From positions 1,364,001 to 1,428,000 of the forward strand of contig VOPW01000001.1 in assembly GCA_007994965.1 (NCBI GenBank): DNA of 64,000 bases, given 5' to 3'. The stretch comes from Piscinibacter aquaticus. GTDB taxonomy: Bacteria; Pseudomonadota; Gammaproteobacteria; Burkholderiales; Burkholderiaceae_C. The position numbers were made by a program, and so were the translations under genes. The notes below the pieces were generated by a model. That model made no database searches, was not told the origin of the DNA, and worked only from the letters and a program-made list of their open reading frames with translations. Below are positions 49,377-61,100 of the stretch, one piece after another (positions within the stretch are counted from its first letter, which is position 1; each line of letters opens with the position of its first letter).

Positions 49377-50192
49377 ATGGCCATGGACGTGGTGGATTTC
49401 GAGATCAAGGGTTCGGAGATGCAGTTCGTCGAGGTCGAGCTCGATCCCGGCGAGGCGGCGGTGGGCGAGGCCGGCAGCCTCATGTTCATGGACGCCGGCA
49501 TCCAGATGGACACCGTGTTCGGCGACGGCGGCCCGCAGCAGGGCGGCTTCTTCGGCAAGCTGCTCGGCGCCGGCAAGCGGCTGGTCACGGGCGAGTCGCT
49601 GTTCACCACGGTCTATACCAACCGGGCGCGCGGCAAGCAGCGCGTGGCCTTCGCCGCACCGTACCCCGGCAAGATCCTGCCGATGGACCTGCGCCAGCTT
49701 GGCGGCATGCTGATCTGCCAGAAGGATTCGTTCCTGTGCGCGGCGCGCGGCGTCTCGCTGGGCATCTACTTCCAGCAGAAGCTCTCGGTCGGCTTCTTCG
49801 GCGGCGAGGGCTTCATCATGCAGAAGCTCGAGGGCGACGGACTGGCCTTCGTGCACGCCGGCGGCACCGTGGTCAAGCGCGAGCTGCAGGCCGGCCAGAC
49901 GCTGCTGATCGACACCGGCTGCGTGGTTGCGATGACGCCGAACGTCAACTTCGAGATCCAGTACGTCGGCAAGATCAAGACGGCGCTGTTCGGTGGCGAG
50001 GGCCTGTTCTTCGCCAAGGTCACCGGCCCGGGCACGGTGTGGCTGCAGAGCCTGCCGTTCTCGCGTTTGGCCTCGCGCGTGTTCGCGGCGGCGCCGCAGA
50101 CCGGCGGCGGCGGCCGCGGCGAGGGATCGGTGCTCGGTGGCTTCGGCGCCGGCGGCATCCTCGGCGGCGTGCTCGGCGGCGACGACGAGTGA
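49377..50192 (+). CDS. AIM24 / TIGR00266 family protein
   Basis: An intact 271-residue protein of the AIM24 (PF01987) beta-roll family, conserved in bacteria and mitochondria but without an established biochemical role. Typical blocks are MQFVEVELDPGEAAVGEAGS, GGFFGKLLGAGKRLVTGESL, VSLGIYFQQKLSVGFFGGEG and NVNFEIQYVGKIKTALFGGE. It ends with a Gly-rich tail (GGGGRGEGSVLGGFGAGGIL). The ATG at 49377 follows an AAGGAGAAG ribosome site. The stop overlaps the GTG of the next gene. Confidence 0.92.
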   Translation: MAMDVVDFEIKGSEMQFVEVELDPGEAAVGEAGSLMFMDAGIQMDTVFGDGGPQQGGFFGKLLGAGKRLVTGESLFTTVYTNRARGKQRVAFAAPYPGKILPMDLRQLGGMLICQKDSFLCAARGVSLGIYFQQKLSVGFFGGEGFIMQKLEGDGLAFVHAGGTVVKRELQAGQTLLIDTGCVVAMTPNVNFEIQYVGKIKTALFGGEGLFFAKVTGPGTVWLQSLPFSRLASRVFAAAPQTGGGGRGEGSVLGGFGAGGILGGVLGGDDE

Positions 50193-51182
50193 AGCGACGT
50201 TTCCTGATCGCCGCGGCCGCCCTCGCCGGGGCGGCGCTCCTGCCACCGGCCAGCGCGGCGGATGCGCCGGCCCGGCCGGTGTTCGTGCTCAATCGCTCGA
50301 CGCGACGATCAGCGTGATCGACCCGCGCACCTGGACGGAAACCCGCCGCATCCCCACCGGCAAGGAGCCGCACCACCTCTACCTGAGCCCCGACGAGCGC
50401 TCGCTGCTGGTGGCCAATGCGCTGAGCGATTCGCTGACGCTGGTGGATCCGGCCACGGCACAGGTGCAGCGCACCATCACCGGCATCTCCGACCCCTACC
50501 ACCTGCGCTTCTCCGACATGAAGTGGTTCGTCACCGCAGCGAACCGCCTCAACCACATCGACATCTACCGCTGGGAAGGCCTGCAGGCGGCCGAGCCGCT
50601 GAAGCTCGCCGCGCGTGCCGGCGGCGCGCACGCCCAGCCACCGGCGATCGATTCGCGCAGCACCACCGTCTTCGCCTCGCTGCAGGACAGCGACGAACTG
50701 ATCGCCGTGGATCTGGCCAACCAGAAGCCGCGCTGGCGCATCGGCGTGGGCAAGCTGCCGGCCGACGTCTACCTGACGCCCGACGATCGACTGCTCTTCG
50801 TCGGCCTCACCGGTGATCGTTTCGTCGAGGTCTACGATGTGACCGGCACCATGCCGAAGCTCGTGCGCCGCATCGAGACCGGCGAGGGGCGCATGCCTTC
50901 CGCTCGCGCGGCGACGGCCGGCACCTGTTCGTCAGCAACCGCGTGGCCAACACGATCAGCAAGATCGACACGCAGACGCTGAGCGTGGTCGAAAGCTACC
51001 CCGCGCCGGGCGGCCCCGACTGCATGGACATGCTGTCGGACGGCAAGACGATCCTGGTGAGCTCGCGCTGGGCGCGCAAGCTCAGCGTGATCGACACCGA
51101 GAAGAAGCAGGTGGTGCGGCAGGTGCCGGTCGGCCGATCGCCGCACGGCGTCTGGACGCTCGACCATGTTCCGCGCCGTTAG
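50189..51182 (+). CDS. exported YncE/YVTN-type beta-propeller protein (frame broken)
   Basis: About 330 residues. A signal peptide (KRRFLIAAAALAGAALLPP, then ASAADAP) is followed by repeating YVTN-type blades such as DATISVIDPRTWTETRRIPT, SLLVANALSDSLTLVDPAT, LPADVYLTPDDRLLFVGLTG and ISKIDTQTLSVVESY. Such proteins form seven-bladed propellers in the periplasm and often act as binding scaffolds. Frame changes lie near 50300 and 50900. The GTG at 50189 overlaps the AIM24 stop. The last 17 bases overlap the following deacetylase gene. Confidence 0.85.
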
Positions 51183-51935
51183 CATCTCCCTCGCCGGCAT
51201 CGTCGTGGCCTGCAGCGCGCAGGCCTGCGACAAGCCGCTGTACCTGACTCGACACCGGCCACATGGGCGTGGCGCCGCTGGTGGCCGAGATCTTGAAGCG
51301 CCAGGGCGTGAAGGCCACCTTCTTCCTCGCCAACGAGAAGACGCTCGATGGCGGCAGCAGCCTCGACGAGCACTGGGCGCCGTGGTGGAAGGCGAGGGCG
51401 GCCGAGGGCCATGCCTTCGGCTCGCACACCTTCGACCACGTCTACTGGCTGGCCGACCGCGAGGGCGGCTTTCGCACGCGCCCGAGCGCCGGGCCGGAGG
51501 CCGGACAGGTGGCGGACTGGAGCGCCGCGCAGTACTGCACCGAGCTGCAGCGCAGCGCGACGCGCTTCGAGGCGATGACCGGCTCGCGGATGAATGCGGT
51601 CTTCCGCGCACCCGGCGGCAAGACATCGAAGGCGCTGCTCGACGCCGCCGCGCAGTGCGGCTGGCAGCATGTGCCCTGGAGCCCGGCCGGCTTTCTGGGC
51701 GACGAACTGCCGAGCGACAAGTACCCCAACGCGAAGCTGCTCGAGAAGGCGCTGCGCGACCTTCGCCGCGGCGACATTCCTGCTCGCGCACCTCGGGATC
51801 TGGTCACGCCAGGACCCCTGGGCGCCGGCGGTGCTGGAGCCGCTGATCGAGCGGTTGAAGGCGCGCGGCTTGCTTCGCGAGCTGCGCGAGCACCCGGCGT
51901 ATCGTGAGGCCATGGCGAGGTCCGCACCGCGATGA
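51166..51935 (+). CDS. exported polysaccharide deacetylase family protein (NodB-like; frame broken)
   Basis: About 256 residues with a signal peptide (MFRAVSISLAGIVVACSAQA). The NodB-homology landmarks are present: the first metal Asp motif as DTGHMGVAPLVAEILKRQGV, ATFFLANEKTLDGG, and the His pair in GHAFGSHTFDHVYWLADREG. RMNAVFRAPGGKTSKAL follows. Frame changes lie near 51248 (inside the TFDTGH motif) and 51785. It overlaps the beta-propeller gene in front and the sterol-desaturase-like gene behind, so it is part of one tightly packed unit. The substrate is unknown. Confidence 0.85.
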
Positions 51936-52914
51936 TCGACGAGCTGTTCCAGCGCATCGGCGATGCCTTCGGCCAGTTGCAGCAGGCGCTGTTCGAGGGC
52001 GCGGTGCAGCTGCTGGCCTCGCCTTCGGCATCGGCAACCTGCTGGAAGACGCCTATGCCGGCACCGGCTGGCTGCTGGTGGGATTGCTGCAGATCGCGGT
52101 GATCGCGATCGTCTTCGGCGCGCTGGAGCGCTGGCGGCCCGTGGAGCCGGTGACCGATCGCGCGGCGGTGCAGCTGGACGTGGTCTATACGCTGATCCAC
52201 CGGCTCGGGCTGTTCCGGCTGGTGCTCTTCTTCGCCATCGAGCCGGTGTGGAACGCGCTGTTCACGCAGCTGCGGATGGCCGGCGTCCTGGCCTGGCAGC
52301 TCGACCGGTGCGATCGCGCCCTGGTGGCCGGGCGTGAGCGACACCGCCCGGGTTTGCGCTGCTGGCCTATCTGCTGGTGTTCGACTTCGTCGACTACCTG
52401 ATCCACCGCGGCCAGCACGGCCTGCGCTGGTGGTGGGGCCTGCACGCGCTGCACCACAGCCAGCGCCAGATGACCCGCTGGAGCGACAACCGCAACCACC
52501 TGCTCGACGACCTGATCCGCGACGCGATCATCGTGCTGGTGGCGCGCGCCATCGGCATCGCGCCGGGTCAGTTCGTCGTTGTCGTGGCCTGCACGCAGCT
52601 GGTCGAGAGCCTGTCGCATGCCAACGTGCGCATGAGCTTCGGGCCGCTGTTCGAGCGTGTGCTCGTGTCGCCGCGCTTTCACCGGTTTCACCATGCCATC
52701 GGCCTCGGCCACGAGTCGCGGGGGCCAGGGTTCGCTCGGCGGCCACAACTATGCGGTGCTGTTCCCGCTGTGGGACATCCTCTTCCGCACAGCGCGCTTC
52801 GACGACCGCTACGAGCCCACCGGCATCCGCGATCAGGTGGAACGCGGGCGCGACTATGGCCGCGGTTTCTGGCAACAGCAGTGGCTGGGCCTGCGCCGCA
52901 TGGTGGGGCGCTGA
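51932..52914 (+). CDS. sterol desaturase / fatty acid hydroxylase superfamily membrane protein (frame broken)
   Basis: An integral-membrane diiron hydroxylase-like protein of about 327 residues. The three His boxes are clear: DFVDYLIHRGQHGLRWWWGL, HALHHSQRQMTRWSDNR and SPRFHRFHHAIGLGHES, with SLGGHNYAVLFPLWDILF after. Preceding helices are LLVGLLQIAVIAIVFGAL and LGLFRLVLFFAIEP. Frame changes lie near 52015, 52310, 52345 and 52725. The ATG overlaps the deacetylase stop; the stop overlaps the EI24 start (TGATG). Lipid or hopanoid substrates are typical of the family, but no specific one can be named. Confidence 0.88.
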
Positions 52915-53772
52915 TGCGCGGCATGCTCGACGCCTTCTGGCGCGCCGCGGCGTATTGCCTGCATCCGCGGGTGATCGCGCTGTCGGTGCTGCCCCTGGTG
53001 CTGATGGTGGTGGCCGCGCTGGGCCTGGGCTACCTCTTCTGGGATCGCGCCATCGACGAGGTCAACGCGACGCTCGAAGGCTGGTCGCTGGTCACGAGCC
53101 TGTTCACCGCTCGAGCGCTTGGACTGGCCGGGCTCAAGTCGGCACTCGCGCCGCTGATCATCGTCTTCCTGGCCACGCCGGTGATCGTGGTGGTGGCGCT
53201 GCTGGCGGTCTCGGTGCTGATGACGCCGTCGATGCTGCAGCTGGTGGCCGAGCGGCGCTTCCCGAAGCTGGAGCGCCGCCACGGCGGCTCGTTCTGGCGC
53301 GGTGCATTCGGCTCGCTGCTGGCCACGTTGCTCGCGCTGGTGCTGATGGCGCTGTCGGTGCCGCTGTGGCTGGTGCCGCCGCTGGTGCTGGTGATCCCGC
53401 CGCTGATCTGGGGCTGGTTGACCTATCGCGTGCTCAGCTACGACGTGCTCGCCGAGCATGCGACGCGCGATGAGCGCCACGAGATCGTCCGCCGCCACCG
53501 GCCGGCACTGCTGGCGATGGGCGTGCTTGCCGGCCTGCTCGGCGCCGCGCCGGGCATCGTCTGGGCCTCGGGAGTGATGTTCGTGGCGCTTGCGCCGGTG
53601 CTCGTGCCCGCGGCGATCTGGATCTACACGCTCGTCTTCGCCTTCGCGGCGCTGTGGTTCGCGCACTTCGCGCTGGCGGCGCTGGAGGCGCTGCGCCTGG
53701 AGCGCGAGCCGCCGCCCCGCCGGTGCCCGCGCCGCCGCCATTTCCCACCCTCGAGATGCTGCCCCGCCATGA
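52914..53772 (+). CDS. EI24/CysZ-like multi-pass membrane protein (end uncertain)
   Basis: About 285 residues with several long hydrophobic segments (VIALSVLPLVLMVVAALGLG, LIIVFLATPVIVVVALLAVS, LATLLALVLMALSVPLWLVP and AAPGIVWASGVMFVALAPVL), the pattern of the EI24 domain found in E. coli CysZ and eukaryotic EI24. The conserved core YRVLSYDVLAEHATRDERHE is present. The C-terminus is ambiguous: in frame it would fuse to the next gene, whereas one frame change near 53720 gives a stop at 53770-53772 overlapping the next ATG (ATGA). I prefer the second reading because such overlaps are the rule here. Confidence 0.82.
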
Positions 53773-54587
53773 ATTTCGGCCTGATCATCATCGGCGACGA
53801 GATCCTCTCCGGCAAACGCGCCGACAAGCACCTTGCCAAGGTCATCGAGCTGCTGGCCGCACGCGGACTCACGCCTCGTGGGCGCGTTACGTGGGCGACG
53901 ACCCGCAGCGCATCACCGCCGATCTGCGCGATGCGCTGGCCGCGGCGCGACAGGGCGACGTCGTGTTTTCCTGCGGCGGCATCGGCGCCACGCCCGACGA
54001 TCACACGCGGCAATGCCGCCGCGCGCTGGGCGTGCCACTGGCGCTGCACCCCAAGGCCGCCGACCTGATCCGCGAGCGCATGCAGGACGTGGCCCGCGAG
54101 CAGGGCGTGGCCTACGAGCCCGACCGGCCCGACAACGTGCACCGGCTCAACATGGGCGTCTTTCCGGAAGGCGCGCGCATCATCCCGAACCCGTACAACA
54201 AGATCGCCGGCTTCAGCCTGCATCCCGCCGAGGGCCGGGGCGGTGTCTTCTTCGTGCCGGGCTTCCCGGTGATGGCCCGCCGATGATCGAGTGGGTGCTG
54301 GACCAGCAGGGATCCGCCGAGGCCCACCAGACGGTGGGCGTGCGCGAGAAGTCGGTGATCGTCTTCGGCGCGATGGAAGCGTCGCTGACGCCGCTGATGG
54401 AAAACATCGAGGCGCGCTTTGCCGGCATCAAGGTCTTCAGCCTGCCCAGCGTCGACCATCCGCAGTGGGGCAAGCACATCGAGCTGGGGTGAAGGGCGAC
54501 ACGGCTCAGATGGAGGGCGCCTATGCCGCCTTGCTCACGGGTCTGCGCCAGCACGGCGCAGTGCTGGGCCCTGAGTTGGTGCGCTGA
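53769..54587 (+). CDS. molybdopterin-binding domain protein, CinA/MoaB-like (frame broken)
   Basis: About 272 residues. The MoaB/Mog-like domain found in CinA is clear: FGLIIIGDEILSGKRADKHL, VGDDPQRITADLRDALAAAR and VVFSCGGIGATPDDHTRQCR, then GGVFFVPGFPVM. The C-terminal nicotinamide-nucleotide deamidase domain of full CinA is absent. Frame changes lie near 53875, 54283 and 54488. It is the last gene before the nitrogen-control region; its stop is 214 bp before the glnA start. Confidence 0.85.
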
Positions 54588-54600
54588 TGATCGAAAGTGA

Positions 54601-54640
54601 TGCACCAGGACGGTGCGGCTGATTGCACCTGTTTGGGTCA
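54601..54640 (+). promoter_or_regulatory. putative NtrC binding sites upstream of glnA
   Basis: TGCACCAGGACGGTGCG (54601-54617) has GCAC and GTGC half-sites separated by 7 bp, the spacing of strong enteric NtrC sites. A weaker copy, TGCACC-N7-GGTC (54624-54639), follows about 23 bp downstream. Both sit 65-100 bp upstream of the sigma-54 element, where NtrC activators normally bind. The sensor and regulator genes lie just downstream. Confidence 0.65.
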
Positions 54641-54689
54641 CGCATCCCCGGAGCGACGCTGTCTGCGGGCTACGGGTTGTCCCGGTCGC

Positions 54690-54705
54690 TGGCATGCCTT
54701 CTGCT
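54690..54705 (+). promoter_or_regulatory. putative sigma-54 (RpoN) -24/-12 promoter of glnA
   Basis: TGGCATGCCTTCTGCT has the invariant GG (54691-54692) and GC (54703-54704) exactly 12 bp apart, against the consensus TGGCAC-N5-TTGCW. The only notable departures are T for C in the first block and C for T before TGC. Transcription would start near 54715, giving a leader of about 85 nt to the glnA ATG. Confidence 0.7.
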
Positions 54706-54800
54706 ACATTCCTGTGCGCTTTTCGGCACCCGGCCTTGGCCGCGGGGCAACCACGAAAACCAGTCAACCCACCCACTAGCAGCCTGCCAGGAGATCTTTG

Positions 54801-56212
54801 ATGGCCAAGACCGTCGCCGACGTGATGAAGATGGTGAAGGAGAACGAAGTCAAGTTCGTCGACTTCCGCTTCACCGACACCCGCGGCAAGGAGCAGCACG
54901 TGTCCGTGCCCGTCTCCCACTTCGACGAAGACAAGTTCAGCTCGGGCCATGCCTTCGACGGTTCCTCGATCGCCGGCTGGAAGGGCATCGAGGCCTCCGA
55001 CATGCTGTTGATGCCGGACCCGAACACCGCCAACATCGACCCGTTCTTCGAAGAGCCGACGCTGATCCTGACCTGCGACGTGCTCGAGCCGAGCGATGGC
55101 AAGCCCTACGAGCGCGATCCGCGTTCGCTGGCCAAGCGCGCCGAGGCCTACATGAAGTCCTCCGGCCTGGGCGACGCCGCCTACTTCGGCCCCGAGCCCG
55201 AGTTCTTCATCTTCGACAACGTGCGCTGGAACGTCGACATGTCCGGCTGCTTCGTCAAGATCGAGTCCGAGGAAGCCGCGTGGAACACCGGCAAGGACTA
55301 CGAGCACGGCAACAGCGGCTATCGCCCGAGCGTCAAGGGCGGCTACTTCCCGGTGCCGCCGGTCGATTCGGGCCAGGACCTGCGCTCGGAGATGTGCCTG
55401 ATCCGAGTCGATGGGCATCCCGGTCGAAGTGCATCACCACGAAGTCGCCACCGCCGGCCAGATGGAGATCGGCACCAAGTTCAGCACGCTGGTCCAGCGC
55501 GCCGACTGGCTGCAGCTGCAGAAGTACGTGATCCAGAACGTCGCTGCCGCCTACGGCAAGACGGCCACCTTCATGCCCAAGCCGATCGTCGGCGACAACG
55601 GCAGCGGCATGCACGTGCACCAGTCGGTCTGGAAGGACGGCAAGAACCTGTTCGCCGGTGACGGCTACGCCGGCCTGAGCGAGTTCGCGCTGTACTACAT
55701 CGGCGGCATCATCAAGCACGCCCGCGCACTGAACGCGATCACCAACCCCGGCACCAACAGCTACAAGCGTCTGGTGCCCGGCTTCGAGGCCCCGGTCAAG
55801 CTGGCCTATTCGGCGAAGAACCGCTCGGCGTCGATCCGCATCCCGTATGTGGCCAACCCGAAGGGCCGCCGCATCGAGGCTCGCTTCCCGGATCCCACCG
55901 CCAACCCGTACCTCGCCTTCAGCGCGCTGCTGATGGCGGGTCTCGACGGCGTCGAGAACAAGATCCACCCGGGCGAAGCCGCGACGAAGGACCTGTACCA
56001 CCTGCCGCCGGAAGAGGACGCGAAGATCCCGACCGTCTGCCACAGCCTGACCAGCCCTCGAGTACCTCGACAAGGACCGCGCCTTCCTCACCAAGGGCGG
56101 CGTGTTCACCGATGCGTACCTCGACGCGTACATCGACCTGAAGATGCAGGAAGTGCAGCGCTTCCGCATGACCACCCACCCGGTCGAGTTCGACATGTAC
56201 TACGCCCTGTGA
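54801..56212 (+). CDS. glnA: glutamine synthetase type I (frame broken)
   Basis: Condenses glutamate and ammonia to glutamine. About 470 residues in the GSI-beta form: [40 protein letters not shown], the active-site [48 protein letters not shown], and the adenylylation Tyr in [12 protein letters not shown]. Frame changes lie near 55410 and 56060. The ATG at 54801 has AGGAGA eight bases upstream. A sigma-54/NtrC control region precedes it and a strong terminator follows, so glnA is probably transcribed mainly alone. Confidence 0.97.
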
Positions 56213-56231
56213 GCTTTTCACGCAGGGAAGA

Positions 56232-56257
56232 AGGGACGGCCGCGGCCGTCCTTTTTC
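56232..56257 (+). terminator. intrinsic terminator of glnA
   Basis: Twenty-one bases after the glnA stop is a perfect 8-bp stem, GGACGGCC (56234-56241), GC turn, GGCCGTCC (56244-56251), followed by TTTTT. It is the clearest Rho-independent terminator in the window and separates glnA from the ntrBC unit. Confidence 0.9.
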
Positions 56258-56365
56258 TGGAACTTCTCGGCGCATGCAATGCACCGACCGTGGGCGACAA
56301 TCGCCTCACGCCGCCTGTCGGCCGCGCCCGTCGCTGCGGCGTTGCGCAGGCAAGGAGTTCCACGC

Positions 56366-56878
56366 ATGCATCGTTTCGTTCCTGGCTTCTGGATCCTGCT
56401 GGCCGTGCCGGCACTGTGGCCCGCCGCGGCCGCCGCGCAAGGTGCCACCGTCTACCGCTGCCCGGGCAACGTCTACACGAGCAGCGCCGACATCAGCGCC
56501 AAGGAGGCGGAGGCCAAGGGCTGCAAGCCGCTGGACGGCGCGCCGATCACCGTGATCCAGGGCGCGCGCCCGCGCACTGGCAACCCGGTGCCGGAGGTCA
56601 GCGGTCCGCGGCCGGCCGATGCGAAGGTCGATCCGGCCCAGCAGCGCGCCCGCGACGGCGATGCACGCCGGATCCTCGAGAGCGAGCTGAAGAAGGAAGA
56701 GGAGAAGCTCGCGCAGCTGCAGAAGGACTACAACAATGGCGAGCCCGAGCGCCGCGGCGACGAGCGCAACTACCAGAAGTACATGGACCGCGTGGCCGAG
56801 ATGAAGGCGGCCATCGCCCGCAAGGAAAGCGACATCGCCGCGATCAAGCGCGAGATCGCCAAGCTGCCGCCCTCGTGA
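56366..56878 (+). CDS. secreted DUF4124-like protein with C-terminal coiled coil
   Basis: An intact 170-residue protein. A signal peptide ([20 protein letters not shown]) is followed by a short domain like DUF4124 ([20 protein letters not shown], then [12 protein letters not shown]) with two Cys, a Pro-rich linker, and a highly charged predicted coiled coil ([20 protein letters not shown] and [20 protein letters not shown]). The ATG at 56366 has AAGGAG 9 bp upstream. Its stop overlaps the ntrB start (GTGA), so translation is coupled to a nitrogen sensor gene. The function is unknown. Confidence 0.82.
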   Translation: MHRFVPGFWILLAVPALWPAAAAAQGATVYRCPGNVYTSSADISAKEAEAKGCKPLDGAPITVIQGARPRTGNPVPEVSGPRPADAKVDPAQQRARDGDARRILESELKKEEEKLAQLQKDYNNGEPERRGDERNYQKYMDRVAEMKAAIARKESDIAAIKREIAKLPPS

Positions 56879-57978
56879 AGAACCCTGCGCCGCCGCCTGC
56901 ACCGGAGGCTGCAGCGGCCGACGCCGCGGCCTATGCCGCCTTCGACCACGGCCACGATGGTGGCGGTGGTCTCGCCCGACGGGCGCTGCATCTTCGCCAA
57001 CGCCTCCTTCGAAAACGTGCTCGGACTGTCGCGCCGCAGCGTGCAGCGCGGTTCGCTGTTCGACTGGTTCGTCGACGCCGGCACGCTGCGCGAGACGGTG
57101 GCTGCCGTGGCCGCCAACGAGTTTTCCACCAGCCGCATGGAAACGCTGCTGCGCCGCCCCGGCCCGACCGGCGGCGATGCGCTGCCGGTGCATGCCATCG
57201 TCACGCAGATGGACGGCACGCCGCACGTGCTGCTCGAGCTGGTGGAAGTGGAGCAGCAGACGCGGCAGGACCGCGAGGAACGCGCGCTCGACCGTGCCAA
57301 GGCCAACAAGGAACTGATCCGCAACCTCGCCCACGAGATCAAGAATCCGCTGGGCGGCATCCGCGGCGCGGCGCAACTGCTCGAGATGGAGGTCGAGAGC
57401 CGCGCACTGACCGAATACACGCAGGTCATCATCAACGAGGCCGACCGCCTGCAGGCGCTGGTCGATCGCCTGCTCGCGCCGCACCGCAAGCCGCACGTGG
57501 TCAGCGACGTCAACATCCACGAGGTCTGCGAGCGGGTGCGTTCGCTGATCATGGCGGAGTTTCCACGCGGCCTGGTCGTCGAGCGCGACTACGACGTCTC
57601 CATCCCGGACTTCCGCGGCGACCGCGAGCAGCTCATCCAGGCCGTGCTCAACATCGCCCACAACGCCGCGCAGGCGCTCTCCGAGCGAATCGCTGCCGGC
57701 GACGCGGTGATCACGCTGCGCACGCGCATCGCGCGGCAGGTGACGCTGGGCAAGCAGCGCTATCGTCTGGCACTGGAATTGCATATTCAGGACAACGGCC
57801 CGGGCGTGCCCGAGTCCATCCGCGAACACATCTTCTACCCGCTGGTGTCGGGGCGTGAAGGGGGTCGGGGCTGGGGCTCACGCTGGCGCAGACCTTCGTG
57901 CAGCAACACCAGGGCACGATCGAATGCGAGAGCGAACCGGGCAGGACGCTGTTCAAGATCTTGATTCCGCTGCCCTGA
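56875..57978 (+). CDS. ntrB: nitrogen regulation sensor histidine kinase NtrB/GlnL (frame broken)
   Basis: A cytoplasmic kinase controlled by PII that phosphorylates NtrC under nitrogen limitation. About 368 residues: an N-terminal PAS domain ([20 protein letters not shown]), HisKA with the phospho-acceptor His in [20 protein letters not shown], and HATPase motifs [17 protein letters not shown] and [20 protein letters not shown], then [17 protein letters not shown]. Frame changes lie near 56948 and 57868. The GTG at 56875 overlaps the upstream stop. The enzyme that modifies its PII partner, GlnD, is encoded at the left end of the window. Confidence 0.95.
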
Positions 57979-58021
57979 GCCGCCGCGTCGAAGCGGGGAG
58001 GGTGGCCACCACAGGCAGGGC

Positions 58022-59520
<1,499 letters not shown>

Positions 59521-59532
59521 GCCGAGGAGTGC

Positions 59533-60298
59533 TCAGTCGGCGAGTTCGACGATCACCGGCGCGTGGTCGCTCGGCCGCTCGTTCTTGCGCGGCGCCTTGT
59601 CGATGCTGCAGGCGCTGACCTTCGCGCGCAGCGCTTCGCCGACCAGGATGTGGTCGATGCGCAGGCCCTGGTTCTTGCGGAAGGCGAGGTTGCGGTAGTC
59701 CCACCAGCTCCAGCTCTTCGGCGGTTGCTCGAAGAGCCGGAACGCATCGCACAGGCCGAGACCGACCAGCTGCCGGAAGTGCTCGCGCTCCTGCGGCGTG
59801 CAGTGGATCTGCCCGGCCCAGGCCACGGGGTCGTAGACGTCGCGGTCTTCCGGCGCGATGTTGAAGTCGCCCATCAGCACCAGCTTCGGGTGTGCGGCCA
59901 GCTCGGCACGCAGCCACTCGCGAAGGGCATCGAGCCAGCGCATCTTGTAGACGAACTTGTCGCTGTCCGGCGCGGCCGTTCGGGAAGTAGGCGCCGATGA
60001 CGCGCAGTCCGCCGGTGGTGCCGGCGATCACGCGCGCCTGCTCGTCGTCGTGGCCGGGAATGTTGCGGACCACGTCGGTGATGTCGCTGCGGCTGAGCAG
60101 CGCCACGCCGTTGTAGGTGCGCTGGCCGAACCACTGCGCCCGGTAGCCGGCGGCCTCGAGCTCGGCGTGCGGAAACTTGTCGTCGGTCAGCTTGGTTTCC
60201 TGCAGCACGATCGCATCGACCGGGTGCTCGGCCAGCCGGGCGAGCAGTTGCGGCAGGCGCACGGCCAGCGAGTTGACGTTCCAGGTGGCGAGTTTCAC
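59533..60298 (-). CDS. xthA: exodeoxyribonuclease III / AP endonuclease (frame broken)
   Basis: Repairs abasic sites and blocked 3' ends. About 255 residues of the ExoIII family: MKLATWNVNSLAVRLPQLLA, the metal-binding Glu in DAIVLQETKL, LVLMGDFNIAPEDRDVYDP and the C-terminal SDHAPVIVEL. One base is missing near 59975 (between IGAYFPNG and DKFVYKMRWL). It converges on ntrC with a 12-bp gap. This ntrC-xthA arrangement is common in Burkholderiales. Confidence 0.95.
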
Positions 60299-60317
60299 GG
60301 CGGCCTTCGAAGTCGTG

Positions 60318-61100
60318 TCAGCCCGGCATCGTAGCCGCGGCGAGCCTGCGGATGCGTTCGGCCACCGCGGGGTTCAGCAGCGCGCCGCGCCGCTGCAGCG
60401 CCGCCAGCATCGCCAGCGCTGCAGCGGGCGTGTGTTCGTCCGGCCGCCAGCTGCGGCAGTTCGGCGCCGAGCGAGGGCTGGCGCTGCTCGACACGCCGCT
60501 CGCGGTTGAACGGATCGGCGCCCGGCCGGGCTTCGCCGCGCTGCTGCTGGCGCAGCGCATCGAGTTCGATCAGCCGGTCCAGCGCATGTGACTGCACCAT
60601 GCGCATCGCCGCGAGCTTCTCGCCGCGGTGCCAGCGCATCAGCCCGACCAGCAGGCAGCTCAGCGCCTCGCCGACGATCCAGGTCTCGTCGGGCCACTGC
60701 GCGGGTGGCAGCGCGCGGCGCGGCACGGCGAGGGCCTCGTCGACGCCGTCGCGCTTCCACACGACGCGGCCCGGCGCGAACGGAATGCCGTCGAGCTCCG
60801 CCGGCTCGAACACCGCGAATTCGCAGAACACGCCATCGGCCATCAGCGCCTTGTGGCCGTCGCGGGTGTTCGGAAGTGCCAGGCCAGCGGATGCGCCGCC
60901 TCCAGCCAGTCGAGCCGGTCGAGGTAGCGCGCCTTGTGGCCCGGCTCGACGATCGCGAAGAAGTCCAGATCCGACCGGGGCGTCGAGCCGGTCGGTCTCG
61001 CGGCCGACCGAGCCGAGCCCGATCAGCGCCAGCGCGTGGCCGCTGGCGGCGGGCTGCGGCCGATGGCATCGAGGCGTTGCAGTAGCAGGGCAGGCTCCAT
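60318..61100 (-). CDS. nucleotidyltransferase-fold protein of unknown substrate (frame broken)
   Basis: About 261 residues. The polymerase-beta-type nucleotidyltransferase motif appears as LIGLGSVGRETDRLD, followed after a frame change by SDLDFFAIVEPGHKARYLDR (Gly-Ser then Asp-x-Asp). Later segments include GVFCEFAVFEPAELDGIPFA and DETWIVGEALSCLLVGLMRW. It resembles stand-alone nucleotidyltransferases near which no function is established. Frame changes lie near 61050, 60985, 60870 and 60435. The ATG at 61100 lies only about 40 bp from the IS481 insertion, which probably sits in or near its promoter. Confidence 0.75.

Noticed and set aside
54551..54564. GCAC-N6-GTGC inside the end of the CinA-like gene as a further NtrC site.
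   Set aside because: The half-site spacing is 6 bp, not 7, and it lies in coding sequence.
52914..54587. A natural fusion of the EI24-like and CinA/MoaB-like proteins, since both are in one frame.
   Set aside because: The domains are not known as a fusion, and one frame repair near 53720 restores an ATGA overlap like those of the neighbouring genes; resequencing would settle it.
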